A DNA stretch of 64,000 nucleotides. Origin: Blastococcus sp. CT_GayMR16. GTDB taxonomy: Bacteria; Actinomycetota; Actinomycetes; Mycobacteriales; Geodermatophilaceae. Of the stretch, positions 51,391 to 60,199 are shown in pieces (position 1 is the first letter of the stretch; each line of letters opens with the position of its first letter). The translations under genes were made by a program, and so were the position numbers. The notes below the pieces were generated by a model. That model did not search any database, had not been told where the DNA came from, and was given only the letters and a program-made list of their open reading frames with translations. The stretch is taken from contig NZ_SPQK01000002.1 in NCBI RefSeq assembly GCF_004570875.1, positions 124,001 through 188,000 on the forward strand, in the 5' to 3' direction.

Positions 51391-53589
51391 TCAGTCGTTG
51401 AAGGGGAAACCCTCGCCGAACGGGTCGTCGTTCCCCGGCTGGTTGGCCGGCGGTTGGGGCTGCGGCTGGGGCTGGCCGTCCGTCGGCGCCGGGGTCTCCG
51501 CCGGGGCCGGGGCCGAGGGCGGGACGTAGCCCGTGCCGCGGGTACCGGCCGCGACGGCGGGGTCCGCGGGCGGGAACGGTGTCGCCGGCTCGGCGGTCAG
51601 GATCGGGGCCATGGCGTCCTGGAAGATGTCCGCCGGGAGGCCACCGCCGTGGCCGCCGACGTCCTGCTGCGCCTTCGGGTTGAAGTACATGACGCTGACC
51701 GCGTACTGCGGCGTGATGCCGACGAAGGTCGCCGAGTTGTTGCCCTGGATGGTGCCGGTCTTGCCGGCGACGTCGACACCCGGGATGGCCGCCCGGCGGC
51801 CGGTGCCGTCCTCCACGACGCGCAGCATCATGTTCGCCAGCGTGTTCGCGACACCGGCGGGGATGGCGTTCGGCGTGCAGTGGTCCCCGGTGTCGATGAC
51901 CTTGCCGGCGTCGTCCTTCAGCGGCTGACCGGTGCGGTCGGTGATCGCGGTCACCGGGGTGGGGTCGCACTTCGTCCCCTGTGCCGCAATCGTGCCGTAG
52001 GAGTTCGCGAGATCCAGCGGGCTGGTCGCGATCGGGCCGAGGGTGAACGAGCCGAGCTCGTTGTCGATGACGTACTGCCCGAAGTCGTCGCACTCGTTGC
52101 CGCAGTCGGCCAGCTGGTTCGGCCCGTCGAAGTGCATGCCCATGGCCTTGGCCGTGGTCACCGGTCCCTCGACGCTCCCGAGGGCGTCCTCGAGGGCGAC
52201 GAAGAAGGTGTTCGACGACGCGGTCAGCCCGGTGGTCAAGTTGTAGGTGGCGGCGTAGCCGGCGTTGTCGTTGCTGACGCGGTACGGCGCCCCGCGCGTG
52301 CCGCCGTTCTGCTTGAACACCCTGGACGTGTACGGCTGCGGCGCGTTGATCGTGTACGTCGAGCCGAACCCCGCGCTGAGCGCCGCGGCGGCGGTGAACA
52401 CCTTGTAGGTGGACCCGGAACCGGCGCTCGCCACGACGTTGAGGTTGACCGATTCGCACTCGGGATCCGAGCAGCCGTACCGCCGGTTCTCGCTCATCGC
52501 CAGGACGTGCCCGGTGCCCGGCTGGACGGCGGTGAAGATGCCGGCGAACGGGTCGCCCATGGGCGTGTTGTTCAGCACGGCCTGGTCGCCGGACTGCTGG
52601 AGGTCCGGGCGCAGCGTGGTCTGGATCGTCAGGCCACCGTTGTCCAGGGTCTCGTCGGTGATGCCGAGAACGCTGACCAGATAGGTCTTGAGGTAGTCGC
52701 AGAAGAACCCACCCAGGGCAGCGTCGATGCAGCCGTTCGGCGGGTCGGCGCCCTCGACGACGGCCACCGGCTGCGCCGAGATGTCGGTCAGCTCCTGGTC
52801 GGTGATGTGCCCGAGGGTGTTCATCCGCTGCAGCACCTGGTTGCGCCTGTTCACGGCGTTCTCGGGCTGGGTGATCGGGTCGTCGTTCGTCGGGCTCTGC
52901 ACGAGCCCGGCGAGCATCGCGGCCTGGGGGAGCGTGAGGTCGATCGCGTTCACGCTGAAGTACTTCTGCGCGGCGGCCTGGATGCCGTAGGCGCCCTCGC
53001 CGAAGTACACGATGTTCAGGTAGCGGGTGAGGATCTCGTCCTTGGAGTACGTCTCCTCCAGAGCGAGCGCCAGGCGCGCCTCCCGCAGCTTGCGGGCGAC
53101 GTCCTGCTCCGTGGCCGCCCGCTGCTCCTCGGGAGTGGCGGCCGTCTGCAACAGGGTCTGCTTGACCAGCTGCTGCGTGAGCGTGGACCCACCCTCCTGG
53201 ACCGAGCCCGCCGCCACGTTGGTGACGAGCGCGCGCAGCGTGCCCTGCACGTCCAGGCCGTTGTGGTCGTAGAAGCGCGAGTCCTCGATGTCGACGAGCG
53301 CCTGCTTCATGACGTCGGAGATCTGGTCAGGGGTCACCGGCGTGCGGTTGTTCGTGAAGAAGTTGGTGATCAGCGAGCCGTCGGCGGCCAGCACCCGGCT
53401 GTTGCCGGCGGGCGTCTTGTCGGTCAGCTCCACCGGGAGGGCGTCGAGCAGCGAGGCGGAGTTGCGGGCCACCAGGCCCGTTCCTCCGACCCACGGGAAC
53501 AGCAGCCCCGCCAGCAGCGCCCCGGCGACGACGATCGTCGCGGCGAGCTTGGCGAGTACACGGCCACGGGACTGCACTTTCTCCGACAT
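51391..53589 (-). CDS. Bifunctional penicillin-binding protein (class A)
   Basis: 732 aa from ATG 53587-53589. One membrane helix at about 13-35 (KLAATIVVAGALLAGLLFPW). Glycosyltransferase domain: VDIEDSRFYDHNGLD, EGGSTLTQQLVKQTLL and RYLNIVYFGEGAYGIQAAAQ. Transpeptidase domain: SGSTYKVF (SxxK Ser), ASSNTFF (SxN) and AGKTGTIQ (KTG). The C-terminal 80 residues are Pro/Gln-rich, and no PASTA repeat is visible, unlike M. tuberculosis PonA2 at the equivalent position. It polymerises and cross-links peptidoglycan. The WhiB gene that separates PonA2 from the ArsA pair in mycobacteria is absent (41-base gap). Confidence 0.95.
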   Translation of the reverse strand: MSEKVQSRGRVLAKLAATIVVAGALLAGLLFPWVGGTGLVARNSASLLDALPVELTDKTPAGNSRVLAADGSLITNFFTNNRTPVTPDQISDVMKQALVDIEDSRFYDHNGLDVQGTLRALVTNVAAGSVQEGGSTLTQQLVKQTLLQTAATPEEQRAATEQDVARKLREARLALALEETYSKDEILTRYLNIVYFGEGAYGIQAAAQKYFSVNAIDLTLPQAAMLAGLVQSPTNDDPITQPENAVNRRNQVLQRMNTLGHITDQELTDISAQPVAVVEGADPPNGCIDAALGGFFCDYLKTYLVSVLGITDETLDNGGLTIQTTLRPDLQQSGDQAVLNNTPMGDPFAGIFTAVQPGTGHVLAMSENRRYGCSDPECESVNLNVVASAGSGSTYKVFTAAAALSAGFGSTYTINAPQPYTSRVFKQNGGTRGAPYRVSNDNAGYAATYNLTTGLTASSNTFFVALEDALGSVEGPVTTAKAMGMHFDGPNQLADCGNECDDFGQYVIDNELGSFTLGPIATSPLDLANSYGTIAAQGTKCDPTPVTAITDRTGQPLKDDAGKVIDTGDHCTPNAIPAGVANTLANMMLRVVEDGTGRRAAIPGVDVAGKTGTIQGNNSATFVGITPQYAVSVMYFNPKAQQDVGGHGGGLPADIFQDAMAPILTAEPATPFPPADPAVAAGTRGTGYVPPSAPAPAETPAPTDGQPQPQPQPPANQPGNDDPFGEGFPFND

Positions 53590-53630
53590 CGGCGCCGAGG
53601 ATACGTGGCCGCGGCCACCGACCGCCCGGT

Positions 53631-54899
53631 TCAGCCTCGGCGCGCGGGCAGCACCCGGGTGCGCGGCGTGCCGGTGGGCGTGTCCGCGTCCGGACCGGTG
53701 AGCTCCGCGGCCATCACCCGGAGGCCGTCGAGGTCGTGCACGTCGCCGGCCGCGGCCGGGACAGTGCGGACGGCGACCTCCGGGTGGGCGCTGGTGAAGC
53801 GGTCGGCGAGGTGCTGCTCGCGGGCGGCCACCACCATGCGCTCGGCGTGCACCCGCAGCGCGGCCGCGGCGATCTCCGCGCCCTCGGCCCCGGACTCGGC
53901 GACCTCCTCGGCCGCGCCCTCGGCCCGGGTGGCCGACAGCGCCGTCGTCGCCGGGGGATGGGTGCGGTTGAGCACGAGACCGGCCAGCGGCATGCCCTCG
54001 GCCGAGAGCCGATCCACGAAGTAGGAGGCCTCGCGGAGCGCGTCGGGCTCGGGGGAGGCGACGACGACGAACCAGGTGCCGGGACGGCGGAGCATCTCGA
54101 AGGTCGCGGTCGCCCGCTCGCGGAAGCCGCCGAACATGGTGTCCAGCGCCGCGACGAAGGCGGAGATGTCCCGCAGCAGCTGCCCACCCAGGATCTTGCT
54201 GATGATCCGGCTGAAGAACAGAAAGCCGGCGCTGGCGAACTTCAGCCCGGCCCGGCCGCCGGCCCGGGCCGGTGCGGTCAGCAGCCGGATCATCGTGCCG
54301 TCGAGGAAGCGGCTCATCCGGTTGGGCGCGTCCAGGAAGTCCAGGGCCGACCGGGACGGCGGGGTGTCGACGATGATCAGGTCCCACTGGTCACTGGCCC
54401 GCAGCTGGCCGAGCTTCTCCATCGCCATGTACTCCTGCGTCCCGGCGAAGGACGAGGACAGCGATTGGTAGAAGGGGTTCTCGAGGATCGCCTCGGCCCG
54501 CTCGGGCGTGGAGTGGGCGGCGACGACGTCGTCGAACGTCCGCTTCATGTCCAGCATCATCGCGTGCAGTTCGCCCTCGGCCCCCGGGACGTCGACCCGC
54601 CGCGGCTCGTTGTCGAGCTCCACCAGGCCGAGGGACTGCGCCAGCCGACGGGCCGGGTCGATGGTGAGGACGACGACGGTGCGGCCCGCCTCGGCCGCGG
54701 CCAGCGCGAGCGCCGCCGACGTCGTCGTCTTGCCCACCCCGCCGGAGCCGCAGCAGACGATGATCCGCGTCTCGCGGTCGGCGATGAGCTCCGCCAGGTC
54801 CATCGGCGGCGCCAGCGGGCCCGGTCGGCTGGGCCGGGCCGGGCGGGCGGGACGCTCGGTGGGCTGCGGTTCGACGTCCTCGGGGCGGATGGCCATCAC
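53631..54899 (-). CDS. ArsA/Get3-like ATPase, second of pair (non-canonical signature lysine)
   Basis: 422 aa from GTG 54897-54899, overlapping the upstream stop (GTGA). P-loop CGSGGVGKTTT near residue 50: the deviant Walker A keeps GVGKT, but the signature lysine of KGGVGKT is Ser. Switch regions include VVVLTIDPARRLAQSLG and IVDTPPSRSALDFLD. There is a hydrophobic stretch around 215-240. In mycobacteria Rv3679 and Rv3680 are the paired equivalents and form a complex. No membrane or arsenite-binding cysteine motif is visible, so the role is not arsenite export. Confidence 0.9.
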   Translation of the reverse strand: MMAIRPEDVEPQPTERPARPARPSRPGPLAPPMDLAELIADRETRIIVCCGSGGVGKTTTSAALALAAAEAGRTVVVLTIDPARRLAQSLGLVELDNEPRRVDVPGAEGELHAMMLDMKRTFDDVVAAHSTPERAEAILENPFYQSLSSSFAGTQEYMAMEKLGQLRASDQWDLIIVDTPPSRSALDFLDAPNRMSRFLDGTMIRLLTAPARAGGRAGLKFASAGFLFFSRIISKILGGQLLRDISAFVAALDTMFGGFRERATATFEMLRRPGTWFVVVASPEPDALREASYFVDRLSAEGMPLAGLVLNRTHPPATTALSATRAEGAAEEVAESGAEGAEIAAAALRVHAERMVVAAREQHLADRFTSAHPEVAVRTVPAAAGDVHDLDGLRVMAAELTGPDADTPTGTPRTRVLPARRG

Positions 54900-55888
54900 G
54901 CGGCGACCTGGCTGCGCAGGTGGTCCTCGAGGCGGCCGGCGAGGTCGAACAGCGATCCGACGTCCATCGGCCCGGGGAGCAGGGGCAGCTCGACGGTCGG
55001 ACGACCGAGGTCCTCGACCTCGTCCCGCAGGGCGTCCTGCCCGGCCCAGCGGCGGGCGTGCTCGGTGACCTCGGCGGCCAGGGCGTCGGCGATCGCCTCG
55101 GTGTCGTGCAGGTGCGCGGCGGCGAGGGCGGGCACGAGGTCGGCGCCGGTCAGGAGTCCCTTCGCGGCGCGGGACATGCCGTCGTCCGGCAGCACGGGCT
55201 CGGTCGCCATGTTCACGATGACCGAGCCGATGGGCAGCTCGGCCTTGGTCAGCTCGGCGATCGCGTCCGCGGTCTCCTGCACCGGCATGTCCTCGAGCAG
55301 GGTGACCAGGTGCACCGCGGTCTGCGGCGAGCGCAGCACCGCCATGACGCCGTCGCTCTGGGTCTTGATCGGGCCGGAGCGGGCCAGCTGCGCCATCTCG
55401 GCGGTGACGCCGAGGAAGCGGGTGATCCGTCCGGTGGGCGGCGCATCGACGACGACGGCGTCGTAGACCGGCCGGCCGTCGTGGCGGCGGGTCACCGCCT
55501 CCTTGATCTTCCCGGTGAGGAGGACGTCGCGGAGACCGGGCGCGATCGCGGTGGCGAAGTCGATCGCGCCCATCTTGCGCAGGGCCCGGCCGGCCCGGCG
55601 CAGGTTGTAGAACATGTCCAGGTAGTCGAGGAGGGCCTCCTCGACGTCGATGGCCAGCGCCTTCACCTCGCCGCCGCCGCGAGCGACGGCCACCCGGCGC
55701 TCCTCGTACGGGAGCGGCGGGGTGTCGAAGAGCTGGGCGATGCCCTGACGGCCCTCGGTCTCGACGAGCAGGACGGACCCCCCGCCGGCGGCCAGGGCGA
55801 GGGCCAGGGCGGCGGCGACGGTCGTCTTGCCGGTACCGCCCTTGCCGGTGACGACGTGCAGTCGCGCGGGGGACGGGTCGGGGCTCAC
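54896..55888 (-). CDS. ArsA/Get3-like ATPase, first of pair (canonical signature lysine)
   Basis: 330 aa from GTG 55886-55888 (MSPDPSPARLHVVTGKGGTG). The P-loop GKGGTGKTTVAAAL has the signature lysine. Switch II is VVVDAPPTGRITRFLG. It also has LLEDMPVQETADAIAEL. It probably forms a heterodimer with the following protein, one subunit supplying the signature lysine in trans. Targets are unknown; related proteins handle membrane-protein or redox-linked substrates. Confidence 0.9.
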   Translation of the reverse strand: MSPDPSPARLHVVTGKGGTGKTTVAAALALALAAGGGSVLLVETEGRQGIAQLFDTPPLPYEERRVAVARGGGEVKALAIDVEEALLDYLDMFYNLRRAGRALRKMGAIDFATAIAPGLRDVLLTGKIKEAVTRRHDGRPVYDAVVVDAPPTGRITRFLGVTAEMAQLARSGPIKTQSDGVMAVLRSPQTAVHLVTLLEDMPVQETADAIAELTKAELPIGSVIVNMATEPVLPDDGMSRAAKGLLTGADLVPALAAAHLHDTEAIADALAAEVTEHARRWAGQDALRDEVEDLGRPTVELPLLPGPMDVGSLFDLAGRLEDHLRSQVAA

Positions 55889-55936
55889 CCGTACCAGCCT
55901 AGGAGCAGCGCGCCGAGCCTGCGCTAGCGTCCAGCC

Positions 55937-56107
55937 ATGAGCGAACCGGCACGCCGCGCGTGGGAGTACGCCACGATCCCGCTGCTGATCCACAACACCA
56001 AGGCGATCCTCGACTCCTGGGGCGTCGACGGGTGGGAGCTGGTGACCGTGCTGCCGGGTCCTGGCGGCTCCGACCAGCTCGTCGCCTACCTCAAGCGCCC
56101 GGCATGA
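55937..56107 (+). CDS. DUF4177 small protein, 56 aa
   Basis: ATG 55937 opens a 56-codon frame ending in TGA at 56105-56107, which overlaps the RidA start (ATGA). RRAWEYATIPLLIHNTKAIL and DGWELVTVLPGP match the DUF4177 pattern (YATxPLLxH, GWELVxV). M. tuberculosis has the same tiny gene (Rv3678A) between the ArsA-like pair and RidA. Function unknown; conserved position suggests a real protein. Confidence 0.85.
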   Translation: MSEPARRAWEYATIPLLIHNTKAILDSWGVDGWELVTVLPGPGGSDQLVAYLKRPA

Positions 56108-56574
56108 CCGACCCCGCGCAGGGCTGGCACGCCCGCCTGGCCGAGCTCGGCATCCGCCTGCCCGCCGTGGCCGCCCCGGTCGCCGCCTACGTGCCGGCGA
56201 TCCGCAGCGGCTCGCTCGTCTTCACCTCCGGCCAGCTGCCGTTCGTCGACGGCGGCCTGCGGCGGACCGGCAAGGTCGGCGGCTCCGTCGACGTCGAGGC
56301 GGCCGCGGGCGACGCGAAGGTCTGCGCCCTCAACGCGCTGGCCGCGATCGACGACCTCGTCGGCCTGGACTCCGTCGCCCGCATCGTCCGGGTGGTCGGC
56401 TACGTGGCCAGCGCCGAGGGCTTCACCGGTCAGCCGCGCGTGGTCAACGGCGCCAGCGAGCTGCTCGGGAAGATCTTCGGCGAGGCCGGCAAGCATGCGC
56501 GCAGCGCCATCGGTGTCGCCGAACTGCCGCTGGGTGCCCCGGTGGAGGTCGAGCTCACCGTCGAACTGCGGTGA
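56104..56574 (+). CDS. RidA (YjgF/YER057c/UK114) family protein
   Basis: 156 aa from ATG 56104. Conserved segments: LVFTSGQLPFVDGGLRRTGK, KVCALNALAAIDDLVGLDSV, and the C-terminal AIGVAELPLGAPVEVELTVE. RidA proteins hydrolyse reactive enamines/imines from PLP enzymes, with an Arg near the C-terminus; the usual Arg is in the position of HARSAIG. Overlaps both neighbours by four bases. Confidence 0.9.
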   Translation: MTDPAQGWHARLAELGIRLPAVAAPVAAYVPAIRSGSLVFTSGQLPFVDGGLRRTGKVGGSVDVEAAAGDAKVCALNALAAIDDLVGLDSVARIVRVVGYVASAEGFTGQPRVVNGASELLGKIFGEAGKHARSAIGVAELPLGAPVEVELTVELR

Positions 56575-57383
56575 CCGACGCCCCGATGACGGCCTCGGAG
56601 CCGAAGCAGGCGGCGACGGTGCTGCTGCTGCGGGACGGGGCTCCGGGCCTCGAGGTCTACCTGCTGCGCCGGACCAAGGGGATGCCCTTCGCCGGCGGCA
56701 TGACCGCCTATCCCGGCGGCGGCGTCGACCCGCGGGACGGCGACACCGAGATCGCGTGGGTGGGTCCCTCGCCCGCTGAGTGGGCGCAGGCCTTCGGCTG
56801 CGACGAGCGGACGGCCCGCGAACTCGTCTGCGCCGCGGTCCGGGAGATGTTCGAGGAGGCCGGCGTGCTGCTGGCCGGCGACGCGACGACCGGCGCCGTC
56901 GTCCCGGACGTGTCCGGCAACGACTGGGAGGCGCAGCGGCAGGCGTTGCTGGCCCGGGAGCTGTCCCTCGCCGAGCTGCTCGCCGGACGCGGCCTCGCGC
57001 TCCGCTCGGACCTGCTCCGCCCGTTCGCGCACTGGATCACCCCGCCGGTGGAGACCCGGCGCTACGACACCAAGTTCTTCGCCGCCGCGCTGCCCGTCGG
57101 CCAGGAGGCCCGGCACGTCTCCGGGGAGGCCGACGAGGCGTCCTGGCTGACGCCGTCCGCCGCGCTGGCGGAGCTCTCCGCCGGGGCCCGGCCGATGCTC
57201 CCGCCGACGACGCACACGCTCGGTCAGCTGGCGCCGTTCCCGGACGTCGCGGCCGCCCTGGCCGGTTCGCCGCCGGAGCCGCTGCGCCCGATCAGCCCGA
57301 CGTTCGAGAAGACCGCCGACGGCTTCTGGGCCGTGCTGGAGGACGGCACCCGCATCCGCGTGGTCACGCCGTTGCCTTCGTGA
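56571..57383 (+). CDS. NUDIX hydrolase family protein
   Basis: 270 aa from GTG 56571. NUDIX fold with KGMPFAGGMTAYPGGGVDPR and the box end CAAVREMFEEAGVLL (REUxEE). The long insertion after the box and the RRYDTKFFAAALP segment match the long actinobacterial NUDIX/acyl-CoA-pyrophosphatase type beside RidA. The protein ends in VVTPLPS; the final codons and TGA fall inside the first hairpin of the repeated 3' element. Confidence 0.85.
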   Translation: MTDAPMTASEPKQAATVLLLRDGAPGLEVYLLRRTKGMPFAGGMTAYPGGGVDPRDGDTEIAWVGPSPAEWAQAFGCDERTARELVCAAVREMFEEAGVLLAGDATTGAVVPDVSGNDWEAQRQALLARELSLAELLAGRGLALRSDLLRPFAHWITPPVETRRYDTKFFAAALPVGQEARHVSGEADEASWLTPSAALAELSAGARPMLPPTTHTLGQLAPFPDVAAALAGSPPEPLRPISPTFEKTADGFWAVLEDGTRIRVVTPLPS

Positions 57384-57581
57384 TCCTCCGGATCACACCG
57401 CGGCCAGGAACCGTCCCCCGGTTGCGCTGAGCGCGTCCGTCGTGCCTGCGCGGGACCCTTCGGGCCCCACTCGGCACGACCACACCGCGGCCAGGAGCCG
57501 TCCCCCGGTTGCGCTGAGCGCGTCCGTCGTGCCTGCGCGGGACCCTTCGGGCCCCACTCGGCACGACCACATCGCGGCCAG
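57375..57581 (+). repeat. Two-hairpin 3' element with 87-base tandem repeats
   Basis: Hairpin one: GTGATCC-TCC-GGATCAC (57380-57396), holding the NUDIX stop. Then a unit beginning CACACCGCGGCCAGGA occurs at 57394 and 57481 with an exact period of 87, and a third partial copy begins at 57568 and stops at 57581. Each unit includes GTCGTGCC...GGCACGAC around an inner CCCTTCGGG stem. The first unit is the asd element (45327-45433) in divergent form; the copies lack hairpin one. Confidence 0.85.
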
Positions 57582-57597
57582 TCCAGCGCGTTCAGAG

Positions 57598-57649
57598 GGT
57601 GAGTACCGCGGTGTGGCGGCGAGGTCCGCGCTGCAGCGCGGCACTCACC
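57598..57649. repeat. Imperfect dyad between NUDIX and crp
   Basis: GGTGAGT (57598-57604) pairs with ACTCACC (57643-57649), and a perfect 16-bp palindrome CCGCGCTGCAGCGCGG sits at 57626-57641. This fills the rest of the 362-base gene-free stretch 57384-57745 before the crp terminator. No coding potential is seen there; mycobacteria have a metallo-beta-lactamase-fold gene at this place, and no remnant of it is recognisable. Confidence 0.5.
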
Positions 57650-57691
57650 ACCACACGGCGGCAGTCGGGGCGGCGAACGGCCCGAACACGA

Positions 57692-57731
57692 CGAGAGGCC
57701 CAGAACCCGAGGTGGGGTTCTGGGCCTCTCG
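57692..57731 (-). terminator. Terminator of crp
   Basis: CGAGAGGCCCAGAACCC (57692-57708) and its exact complement (57715-57731), 17-bp arms with a six-base loop, 15 bases past the crp stop. Strong, but without a T-run. May also stop transcription arriving from the NUDIX side. Confidence 0.85.
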
Positions 57732-57745
57732 CGTGAGGGCTCGTC

Positions 57746-58420
57746 TCAGCGCGCGCGGCGGCGCAGGCGCTCCTCGTCGAGGACGACGACCGACTTGCCC
57801 TGCAGCTGGATCCAGCCGCGGTGCACGAAGTCGGCCAGCGCCTTGTTCACCGTCTCGCGGGAGGCGCCGACCAGCTGGGCCAGCTCCTCCTGGGTGAGGT
57901 CGTGCTTCACGCGCAGGCCGTCGCTCTCGCGGCTGCCGAAGCGGTCGGCCATCTGCAGCAGCGCCTTGGCCACGCGGCCGGGGACGTCGGTGAAGATGAG
58001 GTCGGCGACGGAGTCGTTGGTGCGGCGCAGCCGACGGGCCAGCACCCGCAGCAGCTGCTCGCCGATCTCGGGGTGCGCCTCGATCCACAGGCGCAGCGTC
58101 GACTGCGGCATCCGGGCCAGCTTCACGTCCGTGACCGCGGTGGCGGTGGCGGTGCGGGGGCCGGGGTCGAAGACGGACAGCTCACCGAACTGGTCGGAGG
58201 GGCCCATGACGGCCAGCACGTTCTCGCGGCCGTCGGGGGCCCGGCGGGACAGCTTGATCTTGCCCGCGGTGACGATGTAGAGGCTGTCGCCCGGCTCGCC
58301 CTCGTTGAAGACGACACGGCCACGGGGCAGCGTGAGCATCTCCAGGCGACTGACGACCGGCTCCACCGCCTCTTCCGAGAGCCCCTGGAAGAGCCCGGAC
58401 TGGGCCAGCACCTCGTCCAC
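57746..58420 (-). CDS. crp: Crp/Fnr family transcriptional regulator (cAMP receptor protein)
   Basis: 224 aa from GTG 58418-58420 ([14 protein letters not shown]), chosen because it gives the length and start of M. tuberculosis Crp (Rv3676) and AGAGGA lies upstream. cAMP-binding domain: [20 protein letters not shown] and [19 protein letters not shown] with the phosphate-binding Arg. DNA-binding domain: [20 protein letters not shown], the recognition helix. Globally regulates carbon and resuscitation genes in relatives. Gene order to nth is conserved. Confidence 0.95.
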   Translation of the reverse strand: MDEVLAQSGLFQGLSEEAVEPVVSRLEMLTLPRGRVVFNEGEPGDSLYIVTAGKIKLSRRAPDGRENVLAVMGPSDQFGELSVFDPGPRTATATAVTDVKLARMPQSTLRLWIEAHPEIGEQLLRVLARRLRRTNDSVADLIFTDVPGRVAKALLQMADRFGSRESDGLRVKHDLTQEELAQLVGASRETVNKALADFVHRGWIQLQGKSVVVLDEERLRRRAR

Positions 58421-58535
58421 TACACGTCCTCTCGCAACCGTCCCGACGGACGCAACGGCGTCCGTGTCCGCAGGGAGTCTAGGCGGCTGTGCCATCCGTC
58501 ACCTGATCGGTGGCCTGCCGGGTCCCCCCTCCGGG

Positions 58536-58775
58536 TCAGACGATCGGCGGGTTCGTCGTCTTCCCGCGGCCGCCCCGACGGCGGCGCCAGCGGAACAGGG
58601 CGCGGCGGATGCCGGAGGACGCGAGGGTGTCGACCTCGCCCGCGGTGGCGGTGTTGAGGAACTCCGAGACCTCGCGCTGGGAGGCCGGGCGGCGCAGGGG
58701 CTCCTCGACCCGCTCCATCACCAGCAGGAAGGCGATGAGGAGGGGAGGAAAGAGGATGACGCTCAGTGCGACCAC
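58536..58775 (-). CDS. Small single-pass membrane protein, 79 aa
   Basis: GTG 58773-58775. The N-terminal helix [20 protein letters not shown] is a clear membrane segment. The cytoplasmic part has an acidic middle ([10 protein letters not shown]) and a very basic C-terminus ([16 protein letters not shown]). It occupies the place of Rv3675, a possible membrane protein, between nth and crp in M. tuberculosis. Function unknown. Confidence 0.7.
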   Translation of the reverse strand: MVALSVILFPPLLIAFLLVMERVEEPLRRPASQREVSEFLNTATAGEVDTLASSGIRRALFRWRRRRGGRGKTTNPPIV

Positions 58776-58829
58776 GCTCTCGATGATGACAGACGAGCAC
58801 CGTCAGGGTCGCCGCCTACGCTCGGCTGC

Positions 58830-59630
58830 GTGTCCGTGCCCGATCCCGAGCCCGCCTACGCGCGTCCCGCACCCATCCGGCGTCCCACGAAGGCCGCTCG
58901 CACCGGTGCCTCGCCCTTCGACCCGGACGAGTCGGCGCTCTCCCGCACCCGGCGGGCGCGGCGGATGGCCCGCGAGCTCGCCGTCATCCACCCCGACGCC
59001 CACTGCGAGCTCGACTTCACGAACCCCTTCGAGTTGCTGGTGGCCACGGTCCTGTCGGCGCAGACGACGGACAAGATGGTGAACAAGGTGACGCCCACGC
59101 TGTTCGCGAAGTACCCGGACGCCGTCGCCCTGGCCGGGGCCGACCGTGACGAGCTCGAGACGATCCTCAAGCCCACCGGGTTCTTCCGGGCCAAGTCGAA
59201 CTCGGTCCTGGGGCTGAGCCAGGCGCTCGTGGAGCGGTTCGACGGCGAGGTGCCGGGCCGGATGGCGGATCTGGTCACCCTTCCCGGCGTCGGCCGCAAG
59301 ACCGCCAACGTCGTCCTCGGCAACGCGTTCGGCGTCCCCGGGCTGACGGTCGACACCCACTTCGGCCGGCTGGTCCGCCGTTTCGGCTGGACGGCGGAGG
59401 AGGACCCGGTGAAGGTCGAGGCCGAGATCGCCGGGCTGATCCCGAAGAAGGAATGGACCGACTTCAGCCACCGCGTGATCTTCCACGGACGACGGGTCTG
59501 CCACGCGAAGAAGGCCGCCTGCGGCGCGTGCGGGCTCGCCCAGTGGTGCCCGTCCTTCGGGATCGGTCCCACGGATCCGGAGGTGGCGTTGAAGCTGGTC
59601 AAGACGCCCGCCGCCTCGGACACCGAGTGA
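58830..59630 (+). CDS. nth: Endonuclease III
   Basis: 266 aa from GTG 58830 (another GTG at 58836). DNA glycosylase/AP lyase for oxidised pyrimidines. Helix-hairpin-helix [20 protein letters not shown] with the catalytic Lys, [13 protein letters not shown] with the catalytic Asp, and the iron-sulfur cluster ligands in [17 protein letters not shown] (C-x6-C-x2-C-x5-C). An N-terminal extension of about 45 residues (Pro/Arg-rich) is longer than in E. coli Nth. The TGA overlaps the next start by four bases. Confidence 0.95.
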   Translation: MSVPDPEPAYARPAPIRRPTKAARTGASPFDPDESALSRTRRARRMARELAVIHPDAHCELDFTNPFELLVATVLSAQTTDKMVNKVTPTLFAKYPDAVALAGADRDELETILKPTGFFRAKSNSVLGLSQALVERFDGEVPGRMADLVTLPGVGRKTANVVLGNAFGVPGLTVDTHFGRLVRRFGWTAEEDPVKVEAEIAGLIPKKEWTDFSHRVIFHGRRVCHAKKAACGACGLAQWCPSFGIGPTDPEVALKLVKTPAASDTE

Positions 59631-60199
59631 GGCTCCCAGCCACCGTGGCGGCGCTCGTGCTCACGGCCGTGCTGAGCGGGTGCGCCGCCGACGCCGACGA
59701 GCCCGACGCCACACCGACCACCGCGTCCTCGGTCGAGACCGACCTGACCCCCTGCCCGGAGCAGACCGACGCCGCGGCGGCGGTGGACGCCCCCGACGTG
59801 TCCCTCGACTGCCTGGGCGGCGGCACCCTCGACCTCGGCCGGGCGCCCGGGGTCCCGACCGTCGTCAACCTCTGGGCCAGCTGGTGCGACCCCTGCCGCG
59901 AGGAGCTGCCGCTCGTCGAGCAGTTCGCCGGCCTGGCCGGTGACCGGGTGCGCGTGCTCGGGATCGCCAGCCAGGACGGCAGGCCGCAGTCCTCCGCGTT
60001 CGCCGACGACGCGGGCCTGACCTTCCCGAATGCCTTCGACGGGAACGGCACGGTCGCCGCGGCACTCGGCCTGCGCGGACTCCCGCACACGCTGTTCGTG
60101 ACCGCCGAGGGGTCCGTCGCACACGTGGAGCTGGGCGAGATCGCCTCGGTCGACGAGCTCCGCGCGCTGGTGGCCGAGCACCTCGGCGTGCAGCTGTGA
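59627..60199 (+). CDS. TlpA/ResA-like thioredoxin-fold lipoprotein
   Basis: 190 aa from GTG 59627. The lipobox is in [13 protein letters not shown]. The thioredoxin core has [20 protein letters not shown] with the CxxC site, and [15 protein letters not shown] with the cis-Pro. Two further Cys (LTPCPEQ, LDCLGG) lie in the N-terminal part. It probably reduces or isomerises disulfides outside the membrane. The equivalent in M. tuberculosis is Rv3673c between nth and the NUDIX gene. Confidence 0.92.
   Translation: MRLPATVAALVLTAVLSGCAADADEPDATPTTASSVETDLTPCPEQTDAAAAVDAPDVSLDCLGGGTLDLGRAPGVPTVVNLWASWCDPCREELPLVEQFAGLAGDRVRVLGIASQDGRPQSSAFADDAGLTFPNAFDGNGTVAAALGLRGLPHTLFVTAEGSVAHVELGEIASVDELRALVAEHLGVQL

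Noticed and set aside
51391-51560. PASTA domain at the end of the penicillin-binding protein
   Set aside because: The tail is Pro/Gln-rich low complexity with no PASTA-like pattern.
57394-57581. CRISPR array
   Set aside because: The units are contiguous 87-base tandem repeats without unique spacers, and no cas gene is present.
57384-57745. Degraded metallo-beta-lactamase-fold gene between NUDIX and crp
   Set aside because: No HxHxDH-like motif or frame remains; the stretch is explained by repeats and a terminator.
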